In this document: positions 46,177 through 54,530 of the stretch, piece by piece | Numbering within the stretch: the stretch's first letter is position 1 | Layout: the number at the start of each line of letters is the position of its first letter | NCBI GenBank assembly: GCA_001898625.1 | Contig: MKUP01000022.1 | Location: 186,001-250,000 of the forward strand | Source of the DNA: Burkholderiales bacterium 67-32 | Lineage (GTDB): Bacteria > Pseudomonadota > Gammaproteobacteria > Burkholderiales > Burkholderiaceae_B | Direction of reading: 5' to 3' | DNA: 64,000 bases | Notes under the pieces: generated by a model | What the model saw: the letters and a program-made list of their open reading frames with translations, nothing else | Told to the model about the DNA's origin: nothing | The model's database searches: none | Made by a program: the position numbers and the translations under genes

Positions 46177-48170
46177 TGGGTGCCGTCGACGCCTTCATCC
46201 GCTCGATCCAGGACGCGATACGTCCGGACGATCGTGGATCGATCTCGGAGTGGGCCGCCAAGTATCGCATCTTGCCACCCGATACCCCGGAGCCGGGCCC
46301 ATGGAGGAACGAGCGTACGCCGTGCCTGGTCGAGATCATGGACACGCTGTCACCCGCCAGCGGGTACACCGAGGTCTGGCTCAAGAAGGGCCACCAGCTC
46401 GGCGGTTCGGCCTTGGGTGAGAACTTCATCGGCCACGCCATCACCAGCGCGGCCGGCAACATCCTCGGGGTGTTCGCGACGATCGATGACGCGAACAAAT
46501 GGAACCTGTCACGTTTCGAGCCCATGCGGACCGCGACGCCGGCCTTGCGCCGCGCGGTCAAGGATCGCGATGTCAAGGGCAGCGACAACACGCAGCGGCG
46601 CAAGAAGTTTCCGGGCGGGATGCTGCAGCTGGTCGGCTCGAACCGCGCCGGGGGGCTGAAGTCGTCCACGATCCGCTATGTTCTGCTGGAGGAGGTCGAC
46701 GAGTACCCACGCGACGTGGCCAAGCAGGGCGCCGTCCCCGAGCTTGCGCGCAACCGCACATCCAATTTTGGGAGCAAGGCGCGGATCTTCGGCAACAGCA
46801 CGCCCACCATCGAGGGCGCGAGCGAGATCGACGGTCAGTTCAATCGTGGCGACCAGCGGTATTACATGCCGCCGTGTCCTGCGTGTGGCCACCGCCAACG
46901 GCTGCTGTGGGAAAACTTCCGATGGGTGGATTCCGACCCCACGACTGTAGGTTGCGCGTGTGTTGGCTGTGGCATCGTCTCGAAAGAGCATGAGTGGAAG
47001 CGGCTCTTTACCCCGGATATGTGGGTAAAGACCGCGAAAGGGCAGCCGGGCGTGGCGAGTTTCCACATGCCGAGTCTTCTGGCGCCTCTCGGTTGGCGGT
47101 CATGGGTTGACCTGGTCGTGGACTGGCTGGAGGCACAAGGCAATCCGATCAAGCTGAAACGGTTCATCAACAACGAACTGGCCGAGTGTTGGCAGGAGCA
47201 GACGGACCGGGTGCAGTGGGAGGTGTTGAAAGAGCGCGCCGAGCCGTATGCACTGCGCGCGGTGCCGCGTGGGTATTACGTACTCACCCTCGGCGTGGAC
47301 ACGCAGGACACATGGTTGGCCGCTCAACTTGTCGCCTGGGGCCGAGGTGAGCGGGCGTTGGTGCTGGACTACTTCGAAATCCACGGCGACCTGACGCTCG
47401 ATCCGTCGAATCCGGACAGTCCCTGGTTCAAGTTGGATGCGTACCGTCACCAGGCATTCCGCAACGAATTCGGCATCGACCTGCGGGTCAGCATGACGGC
47501 GGTCGATACGGGTGGCCTGCATACGCATACGGTCTACAACTATTGCCGCGCCCGCCGGCATGACAGCGTGATTGCGATCAAGGGGGATCGCCCTGGCAAA
47601 CCCATTCTGGGACGGTCCAGCCGACAAGATGTCAAGAACGGCAAGGGCGACATCATGAAGAACGGTGTGCAGCTTTGGTTCGTGGGCGGCGATACGGCGA
47701 AGTCGTCCTTGTTCGCACGAATGGACGCGGACGAAGAAGCGGGGCGGGTCGGCGCCGATCGCCTCTTGCGCTTTAGCACGCAGTTGCCCGACATCTATTT
47801 CAAGGGGTTGACCGCGGAGGTATACAAGGTCGAGCTGGGCCGGTGGGAAAAGTTGGCCGGGCGCCGCAACGAGTCGCTGGACACGCTGGTCTATGCCTAT
47901 GCCGCGGCCTGCCATCCGACCGTGCGTATCCATACGGCACGCGTGGCCGAGTGGGACGAGCTCGAGCGGCTGCTGGAGCCGCGCCACCGCGATCTATTCG
48001 GTGGGGTGCCGCCGGCGGCTGAAGTAGCTCCTGCGGCGGCGCCGGTGGTACCTGTGTCACCCGCTCCTGTCACCAGTCCCGTGCAGACGTCTGCACGAGA
48101 CGAGGAGCTGGAAACCGTCACGGCCGGCGACGATGGCTGGCTTTCGAACACCGACAACTGGCTGAACTGA
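46176..48170 (+). CDS. Terminase large subunit (lambda gpA family)
   Basis: 664-residue packaging ATPase/nuclease. The P-loop region is KKGHQLGGSALGENFIGH, Walker B VLLEEVDEYP, nuclease residues LGVDTQDTW and TAVDTGGLHTH. A four-Cys zinc site is inserted (CPACGH and CACVGCG). The C-terminal 60 residues are Pro/Ala-rich and contain one 16-bp palindrome copy. Belongs to the GpA family of cos-type packaging enzymes. Confidence 0.93.
   Translation: MGAVDAFIRSIQDAIRPDDRGSISEWAAKYRILPPDTPEPGPWRNERTPCLVEIMDTLSPASGYTEVWLKKGHQLGGSALGENFIGHAITSAAGNILGVFATIDDANKWNLSRFEPMRTATPALRRAVKDRDVKGSDNTQRRKKFPGGMLQLVGSNRAGGLKSSTIRYVLLEEVDEYPRDVAKQGAVPELARNRTSNFGSKARIFGNSTPTIEGASEIDGQFNRGDQRYYMPPCPACGHRQRLLWENFRWVDSDPTTVGCACVGCGIVSKEHEWKRLFTPDMWVKTAKGQPGVASFHMPSLLAPLGWRSWVDLVVDWLEAQGNPIKLKRFINNELAECWQEQTDRVQWEVLKERAEPYALRAVPRGYYVLTLGVDTQDTWLAAQLVAWGRGERALVLDYFEIHGDLTLDPSNPDSPWFKLDAYRHQAFRNEFGIDLRVSMTAVDTGGLHTHTVYNYCRARRHDSVIAIKGDRPGKPILGRSSRQDVKNGKGDIMKNGVQLWFVGGDTAKSSLFARMDADEEAGRVGADRLLRFSTQLPDIYFKGLTAEVYKVELGRWEKLAGRRNESLDTLVYAYAAACHPTVRIHTARVAEWDELERLLEPRHRDLFGGVPPAAEVAPAAAPVVPVSPAPVTSPVQTSARDEELETVTAGDDGWLSNTDNWLN
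48081..48096. repeat. 16-bp palindrome, copy 2 (within terminase gene)
   Basis: GTGCAGACGTCTGCAC, identical to the copy at 37411; lies in the low-complexity C-terminal coding region of the terminase. Confidence 0.6.
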
Positions 48171-48172
48171 AC

Positions 48173-48385
48173 ATGGCATTCACAAACACACAATTGGCCG
48201 CGCTCGAACGCGCGATCGCCTCGGGCAGCCTAACGGTTGCCTATGACGGCAAGACGGTGACGTACCGGAACATGGACGATCTGATCCGGGCCTACAACTT
48301 CGTGAAGGGTCAGCTCGATGTGGCGGGCGGTTCCGTCGTCACGAACCGCGGGCCGGCCCATCTGGCTGTGTTCGACAGGGGGTAA
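48173..48385 (+). CDS. Head-tail joining protein, gpW-like
   Basis: 70 residues: FTNTQLAALERAIASGSLTVAYDGKTVTYRNMDDLIRAYNFVKGQL, the gpW layout of two helices around a beta hairpin. Located between terminase and portal genes, as W in lambda. Confidence 0.85.
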   Translation: MAFTNTQLAALERAIASGSLTVAYDGKTVTYRNMDDLIRAYNFVKGQLDVAGGSVVTNRGPAHLAVFDRG

Positions 48386-48386
48386 C

Positions 48387-49847
48387 GTGAACTGGCTCGA
48401 CAGCATGATCGGGTATCTCAGCCCGGCCACCGGCGCCCGTCGCATCCATGCTCGCATCGCGATGGACATGGCGCGCTCGTACGACGCCGGACGGCGCGGC
48501 CGACGCACGGCGAACTGGCGCGCCGGCGGAGGCAGCGCCAATGCCGAGATTCTTCCGGACTTGCAGACTGTCCGGAACCGGTGTCGCGACATGGTCCGGA
48601 ACAACGAGTATGCAGCCAAGGCGCTCGACACAATGGTCGGCGATCTGGTCGGTACCGGCATCGTGGCAAGGGCCGCCGATCAACAGGTTTGGATGGACTG
48701 GTGTGACTACTGCGATGCGGACGAGCAGCTCGATTTCAATGGGTTGATCGAGCTGCTGGTGCGGGGCCGCAAGGAGGTCGGTGAGGGCCTGGTACGGTTC
48801 CGGCCTCGGCGCCCAGAGGACGGTCTGGCCGTGCCTCTGCAGGTGCAGGTGCTGGAGGCGGATCACCTCGACAGCTACAAGACGGGTCCCTTGTCCAATG
48901 GGAATTTCGTGATCGCCGGCGTAGAGTTCGATCAACTCGGCCGCCGGCGGGCGTATTGGCTCTATCCGGTTCATCCTGGCGAGGTCGCCAGCTATCGGGT
49001 GAGATCCCTCGAGAGCAAGCGGGTTCCTGCGGAAGATGTCATCCACTACTACCGCAAGCGGCGCGCCTCTCAGGTGCGGGGTATGGCGGAGATGGCGGTG
49101 GCGCTCATGCGCTTGCGCGACCTGGCGGACTACGAGCAGGCGGAACTCGTTCGAAAGAAAATCGAGGCTTGCTTCGTGGCGTTCGTTCGGACGGATGACT
49201 CAAGCCAGACGCTCGGCGGCAATGTGGACCTCGGCGACAAGCGCCGCAAGCCTGGGGAGGAGAAAGTCTCGCCCGGGATGATCAAGTATTTGAGTGGCGC
49301 CGATGGCGTGGAGTTTGGCTCGCCGGCGTCCTCGGGCGGATATGGGGAGTACACCCGCTCGCAGCTCTACGCGGTTTCGGCGGGCACCGGCGTCATGTAC
49401 TCGTCCATGACGGGGGACCACTCGCAAGCCAACTACTCGAGCATGCGGTCGGCCAACATGGACTATCGCAAGTTGATCGCCCAGGAACAATGGTTGGCAC
49501 TCGTGCCAATGGTGCTCAATCGTGTGGCTGCCCGGGTCCAGGCCGCCGCAGTGCTGGCCGGCGTGCAGAAAGCGCGGCCGCAGCGCTATGAATGGGCCAT
49601 GCCGAAGGTGGACCTAGTGGATCCGCTGAAAGACATCATGGCGACGAAAGAGGGGTTGCGCGGCGGTCTGCAGTCGCTCTCCGCGGCGATCCGCGAGCGT
49701 GGCGACGATCCCGGTGCGGTATTCCGGGAGATCGCTGACGAGCGGGCCCGCCTCAAGGAACTCGGCATTCTGTCGGACGCCGATCCTGCGGTCAGCGACA
49801 AGCTGATCCCCCCGGAAGTGGTGGCCGAGCTGCTCGGCGCCAAGTAG
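48387..49847 (+). CDS. Portal protein (lambda gpB family)
   Basis: 486 residues forming the packaging and tail-attachment ring. Signature blocks: RNRCRDMVRNNEYAAKALDTMVGDLVGTGI, EADHLDS, VPAEDVIHYYRKRRASQVRGMAEMAVAL and TGDHSQANYSSMRSANMDYRK. GTG start two bases after the gpW-like stop. Followed by a terminator. Confidence 0.93.
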   Translation: MNWLDSMIGYLSPATGARRIHARIAMDMARSYDAGRRGRRTANWRAGGGSANAEILPDLQTVRNRCRDMVRNNEYAAKALDTMVGDLVGTGIVARAADQQVWMDWCDYCDADEQLDFNGLIELLVRGRKEVGEGLVRFRPRRPEDGLAVPLQVQVLEADHLDSYKTGPLSNGNFVIAGVEFDQLGRRRAYWLYPVHPGEVASYRVRSLESKRVPAEDVIHYYRKRRASQVRGMAEMAVALMRLRDLADYEQAELVRKKIEACFVAFVRTDDSSQTLGGNVDLGDKRRKPGEEKVSPGMIKYLSGADGVEFGSPASSGGYGEYTRSQLYAVSAGTGVMYSSMTGDHSQANYSSMRSANMDYRKLIAQEQWLALVPMVLNRVAARVQAAAVLAGVQKARPQRYEWAMPKVDLVDPLKDIMATKEGLRGGLQSLSAAIRERGDDPGAVFREIADERARLKELGILSDADPAVSDKLIPPEVVAELLGAK

Positions 49848-49869
49848 GCCCGAACATTCCTTCAACACT

Positions 49870-49895
49870 GCCCCGCCGCCGCGGGGCTTTTTTTT
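49870..49895 (+). terminator. Terminator-like hairpin between portal and protease-capsid genes
   Basis: GCCCCGC-CGCC-GCGGGGC followed by eight T. A full intrinsic terminator shape in the middle of the late operon, 15 bp before the next ATG. Confidence 0.85.
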
Positions 49896-49904
49896 GAGGT
49901 TCCC

Positions 49905-52013
49905 ATGCCCCAGAACACGATAACTCCGGCGGCCCAGCGCCGCGAAACCCAGCAGCTGCCGCTGGGTGCTGTTCCCGGCGTCGAAATACGCGATTTGCCT
50001 TTGCAGACGCGCGTGCAGCCCATCGGCGAGGTCAATGCGGAAACCCGCAGCGCCGAGATGACGTGGACCACCGGGGCTGCGGTGCAGCGATACGACTGGT
50101 GGAACGAGCGGGGCTATCTCGAGGAACTCAGCCTCGATCCCGCACATGTCCGAATGGACCGCTTGCTTTCCGGTCGTGCGCCAATGCTGAACACTCATTC
50201 ACGCTGGCGCCTAAACGATGTTCTGGGCGTTGTCGACGTCGCTGCGCTTGAGCCGGAGCCCACTTGCACGGTTCGCTTCAGCAAGCGGGAGGACGTCGAG
50301 CCCATCTATCAGGACGTCCTCGACCGCATCATCGCCAACGTTTCCGTCGGGTACGCCGTCTACCAGTATGAGCGGATCCCCCCGACGAAAGAGGGCGAGA
50401 TGTGGCGATATCGCGCCATTGACTGGGAGCCGTTCGAGGTGTCCCTCGTTCCCGTGGGAGCTGAAGTCAATAGCGCGGTGCGCGCTGCGGATGGTGCGGA
50501 TTCCGCACCCGAGCAGCAACTGCGCACATATCCCTGCCAGTTTATCGATGTAGTCCGTTCAACGCCGGCAGCCGCTGGCAATTCAACCCAAGAGGAAAGA
50601 GCAATGCCTCCCGAAGACAACACGCAGCAACCGGCGGCCAACACCGGCGCCGCAACCCAGCAGAACGCGGACGCCCAACAGCGGGCCCTCGAGCAAGCCC
50701 GAGTGGAGGGCGGCCGCGCCGAGGCGGAACGGCAGACCGGCATCCGGGAGGCTGTCCGCATGGGCGGCCTCGAGCCTGCCTTCGCGGACGAGCTGATCGG
50801 CCGCGAAGGTATGACCGCCCAAGACGCCGGCCTGGCTGTTCTGCGCGAAATCGCCAAACGCGGCGAAGCCAGTTCGACCCGCTCGGCGGCGGACATCCAG
50901 ACCATCCTGGACGAAACCGATCGTCGCCGGGAAGCGATCGGCGATGCCATCGTCCTGCGGGCCAATCCCCGGGCCGTGACGGACGCACCGCGCCTGGCGG
51001 CGGCGCGGCAGTACCGAGGCATGACTCTGATCGACATGGCACGCGAGGCGATCGAGCTCGCGGGCGGTCGCGCCCGGGGTCTCAGCCGGCGTGAGATTGC
51101 CACCGCCTCGCTCAACCTGGATTCCGATCTGAGGGTGCGGGCCGGCATGCAAAGCACGTCGGATTTCCCGAACATCTTGGCCAACACCGTGCGCCGGACG
51201 CTGCGCCAGGCCTACCAGCTGCAGCCGCGGACCTTCGTGCCGTGGACGCGGATGGCGACCGCCCCCGATTTCAAGGAGGTTGCGCGCACGCAGTTGTCCG
51301 AGTCGACCGTGTTCCAAAAGGTGAAAGAGGGCGGTGAGTACAAGGCGATCACCTTCGGCGATTCGGCTGAGAAATACGCGCTGGGCAAGTACGGCGGCAT
51401 CGTCACGTTGACCTGGGAAACGCTGGTCAACGATGACCTCGGCGCGTTCGATCGCATTCCGTTCGCTCTGGCGGCGGAGGCGGCTGCGCTCGAGGGCGAT
51501 CTGGTGTACGGCATTCTGACCAGCAATCCCGCCATGGCCGATGGAACGGCGCTCTTCCACGCCAATCACGGCAACCTGGCCGCCTCCGGTTCCGCCATCA
51601 GCGATACCGCGCTGACGGCCGGCCGCAGTGCCATGCGCAAGCAAACCGGGATGAAGGGGCGGGTCTTGAACCTGACTCCCAGTTATCTCGTCGTGGGCCC
51701 GGACAAGGAAGGGGAGGCCAACAAATATACGTCGACGCAATTCGTGGCGGCGAAGTCGGTGGACATCAACCCCGCCTACAACACCTCGTTGGAGGTCGTC
51801 GTCGATCCTCGGATCCCCGGCAATGCCTGGCACCTGATTGCGGAGCCGGCGATGGTCGACACGATCGAATATTCCTATCTCGAAGGCGAGGACGGTCTCT
51901 ACACGGAGCAGCGGACCGGATTCGAGGTCGATGGCGTACAGGTCAAGGCCCGCCACGTGTTCGCTGCCAAGGCGATCGACTGGCGCGGCCTTTACAAGAA
52001 CGGCGGCGCCTGA
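49905..52013 (+). CDS. Prohead protease / major capsid fusion protein
   Basis: 702 residues. The N-terminal about 220 residues are an HK97-type (S78) prohead protease with catalytic His 98 (NTHSRW) and Ser 147 (NVSVGYAV), ending WEPFEVSLVPVG. A Gln/Ala-rich helical scaffold-like linker follows (about 230-330). The C-terminal about 350 residues form the capsid protein ([40 protein letters not shown]). An internal ribosome binding site and in-frame ATG at residue 234 could yield the capsid part alone. Such fusions are known in some phages. Confidence 0.9.
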   Translation: MPQNTITPAAQRRETQQLPLGAVPGVEIRDLPLQTRVQPIGEVNAETRSAEMTWTTGAAVQRYDWWNERGYLEELSLDPAHVRMDRLLSGRAPMLNTHSRWRLNDVLGVVDVAALEPEPTCTVRFSKREDVEPIYQDVLDRIIANVSVGYAVYQYERIPPTKEGEMWRYRAIDWEPFEVSLVPVGAEVNSAVRAADGADSAPEQQLRTYPCQFIDVVRSTPAAAGNSTQEERAMPPEDNTQQPAANTGAATQQNADAQQRALEQARVEGGRAEAERQTGIREAVRMGGLEPAFADELIGREGMTAQDAGLAVLREIAKRGEASSTRSAADIQTILDETDRRREAIGDAIVLRANPRAVTDAPRLAAARQYRGMTLIDMAREAIELAGGRARGLSRREIATASLNLDSDLRVRAGMQSTSDFPNILANTVRRTLRQAYQLQPRTFVPWTRMATAPDFKEVARTQLSESTVFQKVKEGGEYKAITFGDSAEKYALGKYGGIVTLTWETLVNDDLGAFDRIPFALAAEAAALEGDLVYGILTSNPAMADGTALFHANHGNLAASGSAISDTALTAGRSAMRKQTGMKGRVLNLTPSYLVVGPDKEGEANKYTSTQFVAAKSVDINPAYNTSLEVVVDPRIPGNAWHLIAEPAMVDTIEYSYLEGEDGLYTEQRTGFEVDGVQVKARHVFAAKAIDWRGLYKNGGA
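50591..50606 (+). promoter_or_regulatory. Internal ribosome binding site and ATG in the protease-capsid gene
   Basis: AGAGGAAAGAGCAATG: AGAGGA with a 7-nt spacer to an in-frame ATG (residue 234, MPPEDNTQQ). It falls exactly at the protease/scaffold boundary and is stronger than the signal at the gene's own start. Confidence 0.7.
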
Positions 52014-52030
52014 CCCTGATTCTGAACCCC

Positions 52031-52054
52031 GGCGCCGGCAACTCGGCCGGCGCC
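52031..52054 (+). other. Hairpin between capsid and decoration protein genes
   Basis: GGCGCCGGC and GCCGGCGCC form a perfect 9-bp stem with loop AACTCG. No T-run, so it is not a standard terminator; it could stabilise the 3' end of the capsid message or slow polymerase. Confidence 0.55.
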
Positions 52055-52073
52055 TTCAATCAAAGGAAATTTC

Positions 52074-52406
52074 ATGCAGAACTTCGTGCAATCGGGCCGG
52101 ACGCTCACGCTGCCGGCGCCCTACGATGTCGCCTCCGGCGGCGCCGTTCTGGTGGGCAAGATTTTCGGTATCGCGGTGACCGACGTGGCGAGCGGCGCGC
52201 AAGGCGAGTTCGATACCGAAGGCGTTTTCACCCTGCCGGTTCTCGGTACCGACACCGCGGCCGTAGGCGCAGTCGCGTACTGGGACGCCACCAACAAGCG
52301 TCTCACGACCACGGCGACCGACAACACGCGGGTAGGCGTCTTCGTCGCCGCGAAGGCCTCCGCCGTGGCGGTGGGGCAGATCAAGGTCGACGCGGTCATC
52401 GCGTAA
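52074..52406 (+). CDS. Capsid decoration protein (DUF2190)
   Basis: 110 residues, small beta-rich head protein: RTLTLPAPYDVASGGAVLVGKIFGIAVTDVASG, FTLPVLGTDTAAVGAVAYWD, RVGVFVAAK. The DUF2190 family decorates and stabilises capsids. AAAGGAAA lies before the ATG. Stop overlaps the next ATG (TAATG). Confidence 0.88.
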   Translation: MQNFVQSGRTLTLPAPYDVASGGAVLVGKIFGIAVTDVASGAQGEFDTEGVFTLPVLGTDTAAVGAVAYWDATNKRLTTTATDNTRVGVFVAAKASAVAVGQIKVDAVIA

Positions 52407-52714
52407 TGGGCTGGGATCCGTCCGTCTTCAAGGATGAGTTCGTCGCGGCGGGCATTTGGGTGCCTGCCGTGGTGACGATCGGCTCGGTTGTGCACGATCC
52501 GGTCTATGTCGGCTACACGGAGCCGCGCGAGCTGATCCTGGGGGGCGCCGTCATGGCGGCCGGCTACTCGATCGAGTTCGAGGCGGGTGACCTGCCCGGC
52601 CTCGCGCTGCACGACCAGGTCGTGGTGGCGGGGAAGATATTCCGGCTGAGCCAACCTCCTCGGGCGCGGGGCGAGGGGTTCTTCTCGGTCGCGGAGCTGG
52701 AACTGGTGGCATGA
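52406..52714 (+). CDS. Head-tail completion protein
   Basis: 102 residues, beta-rich, in the position of lambda FII/HK97 head-closure proteins (FKDEFVAAGIWVPAVVTIGSVVHDPVYVGYTEPRE). Assigned mostly by order and size. ATGA overlap with the next gene. Confidence 0.65.
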   Translation: MGWDPSVFKDEFVAAGIWVPAVVTIGSVVHDPVYVGYTEPRELILGGAVMAAGYSIEFEAGDLPGLALHDQVVVAGKIFRLSQPPRARGEGFFSVAELELVA

Positions 52715-53151
52715 GCACCGTCACAGAGGAAATTTATCAGGCATGCGTGAGTCGATGGCAGGCGCTCGCGCTGCCCGGTGGCGCGCGGGTGTTCGATCGA
52801 ACGCGGGTCGCGGCTTTCCTGCGCGACAACATGCCGTGCGTGCGGGTCCGGGAAGGTGCGGACCTGCGCGTGGGGCCGCAGAGCGACGACGTGGACGAGC
52901 GGGAGCTCACGCTCATGGCGGAGGTGTTCCTCCACGGCGAGACGCAGGACGCGCTGGCGGATCCGATTCGTCAGGCGCTTGCGCGTGCGTTGTGGGAGGA
53001 GCCGATGCTCGGAGGCCTGTGTCACTGGATCTCCACCGCGGACCGGCCGGCACCGCTCAGCGCGGAAGCGGATGGATTGCAGCAGCAAATCGTGCAGCAC
53101 TTCCGGGTGCGCTATCTCGTCAAGGATTCCGACCTTTCCAGGCCGGATTAA
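52711..53151 (+). CDS. Tail terminator protein (gpU-like)
   Basis: 146 residues, directly upstream of the tail tube gene as lambda U. Sequence features: EEIYQACVSRWQALALPGGARVFD and ELTLMAEVFLHGE. Assignment rests on order and size. Confidence 0.65.
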   Translation: MSTVTEEIYQACVSRWQALALPGGARVFDRTRVAAFLRDNMPCVRVREGADLRVGPQSDDVDERELTLMAEVFLHGETQDALADPIRQALARALWEEPMLGGLCHWISTADRPAPLSAEADGLQQQIVQHFRVRYLVKDSDLSRPD

Positions 53152-53166
53152 CTACAAGGAATTATC

Positions 53167-53901
53167 ATGCGTCAAAAGGCACAGTGGAGTTTCGGCGCCG
53201 GGTCGCTCTATTACAGAAAGGCCGGTGTGACGCCTATCAGGGTGGCAACGTTGCAGGGCGTGGACATCGACATCTCGTTCTCCACGAAAGACCTGGTGGG
53301 CGAACGGACGTTCGCCGAGGCGACCGCCAGGGCGGCGGCAACGATTACCGGGAAGGTGGCGAGCGGTCGCTTCGACGGCAGGGCGGTCGGGCAACTGTTC
53401 TTCAACGAAGAGCCGACGGAGGGCCGTATCGAACTGGTGTCCGAGAAGCGGCTGGCGGTACCGGCGACGACGCCATTTACGGTGAACGTCATCGGGGTCG
53501 GAGAGACGTTCGACAGTGATCTCGGCGTGGTGGACGGCGCGACCGGGGGTTTCTTCGATCGGGTGGACGATGCTGGGGACCTGGTGCCTGGCAAGTACTT
53601 GGTGTCGGGCGGCACGTACACCTTCGACGAGGACGATGCCGGAAAGACGGTGCTCGTCAGTTTCATGCGGGGCGTCTCCGGCGGCTCGACCACCCTCATC
53701 ACCAACCAGATGATGGACATCGCGCCGACGTTCGAACTGGTCAGTGCCGACAGCAAGGGGATGATGATCCAGCTCTACGCCTGCACGTTCAGCAAACTGA
53801 CCCTGCAGCGCAAGAACGACGATTTCCTCATCCCGAACATGGAGTTCGGCGCGTATGCCGACGACATCCGAGGTGTCGGCCGCCTGTCAGGAGTGGTGTG
53901 A
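53167..53901 (+). CDS. Major tail tube protein
   Basis: 244 residues, beta-rich (WSFGAGSLYYRKAG; LQGVDIDISFSTKDLVGERTF; TFELVSADSKGMMIQLYACTFSKLTLQRKNDDF). AAGGA before the ATG. It lies between the tail-terminator and the tail assembly chaperones, the fixed siphovirus tail-tube position. Confidence 0.8.
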   Translation: MRQKAQWSFGAGSLYYRKAGVTPIRVATLQGVDIDISFSTKDLVGERTFAEATARAAATITGKVASGRFDGRAVGQLFFNEEPTEGRIELVSEKRLAVPATTPFTVNVIGVGETFDSDLGVVDGATGGFFDRVDDAGDLVPGKYLVSGGTYTFDEDDAGKTVLVSFMRGVSGGSTTLITNQMMDIAPTFELVSADSKGMMIQLYACTFSKLTLQRKNDDFLIPNMEFGAYADDIRGVGRLSGVV

Positions 53902-53902
53902 C

Positions 53903-54259
53903 ATGCGAATCGTCATTCAGTACGAAGGCAAGTCGGTCGAGCTGGAATCGATTGCCACGCCATTGCCCGGGCCCGAGCACATACTGGGAGACGTAAGGCT
54001 GGCGATCCCGGCGGCCTTGTACGTCGACATCCTCGCCTACAACGAGCAAGTCGAGGCCTTGAGTGCGGGATCGCTGGCCGCCTCGGCGTTCGGGCGGGCT
54101 CGGATCCAGCTCATCTACCGCACGCTGCTGCGCAACTGGCCTGAGCTGCCGGAGGGCTGGGTGCGCGCGCACCTGGACATCGAGAACATCGACACGCTAC
54201 AGGCCGCGGTCCTGCGGCAAGGGGTATCGCCGGGGGAGGGGGCGGCGGAGAGCGCCTGA
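53903..54259 (+). CDS. Tail assembly chaperone G
   Basis: 118 residues (RIVIQYEGKSVELESIATPLPGPEHILGD; FGRARIQLIYRTLLRNWPELPEGW). Upstream partner of a -1 frame-overlapping ORF, as G and GT in lambda; chaperones assemble around the tape measure. The last codons are a G-rich run where slippage could occur. Confidence 0.75.
   Translation: MRIVIQYEGKSVELESIATPLPGPEHILGDVRLAIPAALYVDILAYNEQVEALSAGSLAASAFGRARIQLIYRTLLRNWPELPEGWVRAHLDIENIDTLQAAVLRQGVSPGEGAAESA
54232..54244 (+). other. Candidate -1 frameshift site (G/GT)
   Basis: GGGGGAGGGGGCG close to the end of G. In the zero frame GGG GAG GGG GCG; slipping back one base leads into the downstream ORF with no stop. No canonical X XXY YYZ heptamer is present, so slippage would use the GGG codons. 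Confidence 0.5.
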
Positions 54260-54282
54260 CCCGAGGGCGCTACCACGAGCTC

Positions 54283-54522
54283 GTGGCGTATCTCTGCATG
54301 TCGTTCGGCTGGTCCTGGGAGTTTGTCGAGGGGCGGCTCGACCAGGATTGGCTGGGCGACATGAATCGGTCTCTCCGCCGACATCCGCCGGTCCATCTCC
54401 TGGTCCGCTCGCTCTTCCAGGTCGAGGAAGGGGAGGACGAGCCGGATGCCCCCGAGGATGACGACGCCCGCCGTTCACAGTTCATCGAGGCATTCCGAGG
54501 CCTCGGCGGCACTCTTCACTGA
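54283..54522 (+). CDS. T extension of the tail assembly chaperone (GT)
   Basis: Coding frame is -1 relative to G and stays open upstream past the G stop (ERLTRGRYHELVAYLCMSFGWSWEFVEGRLD), so it is most likely made as a G-T fusion. The GTG at 54283 is only the track start. The C-terminus is acidic (EEGEDEPDAPEDDD). It ends 8 bp before the tape measure ATG. Confidence 0.75.
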   Translation: MAYLCMSFGWSWEFVEGRLDQDWLGDMNRSLRRHPPVHLLVRSLFQVEEGEDEPDAPEDDDARRSQFIEAFRGLGGTLH

Positions 54523-54530
54523 TCGAGATC

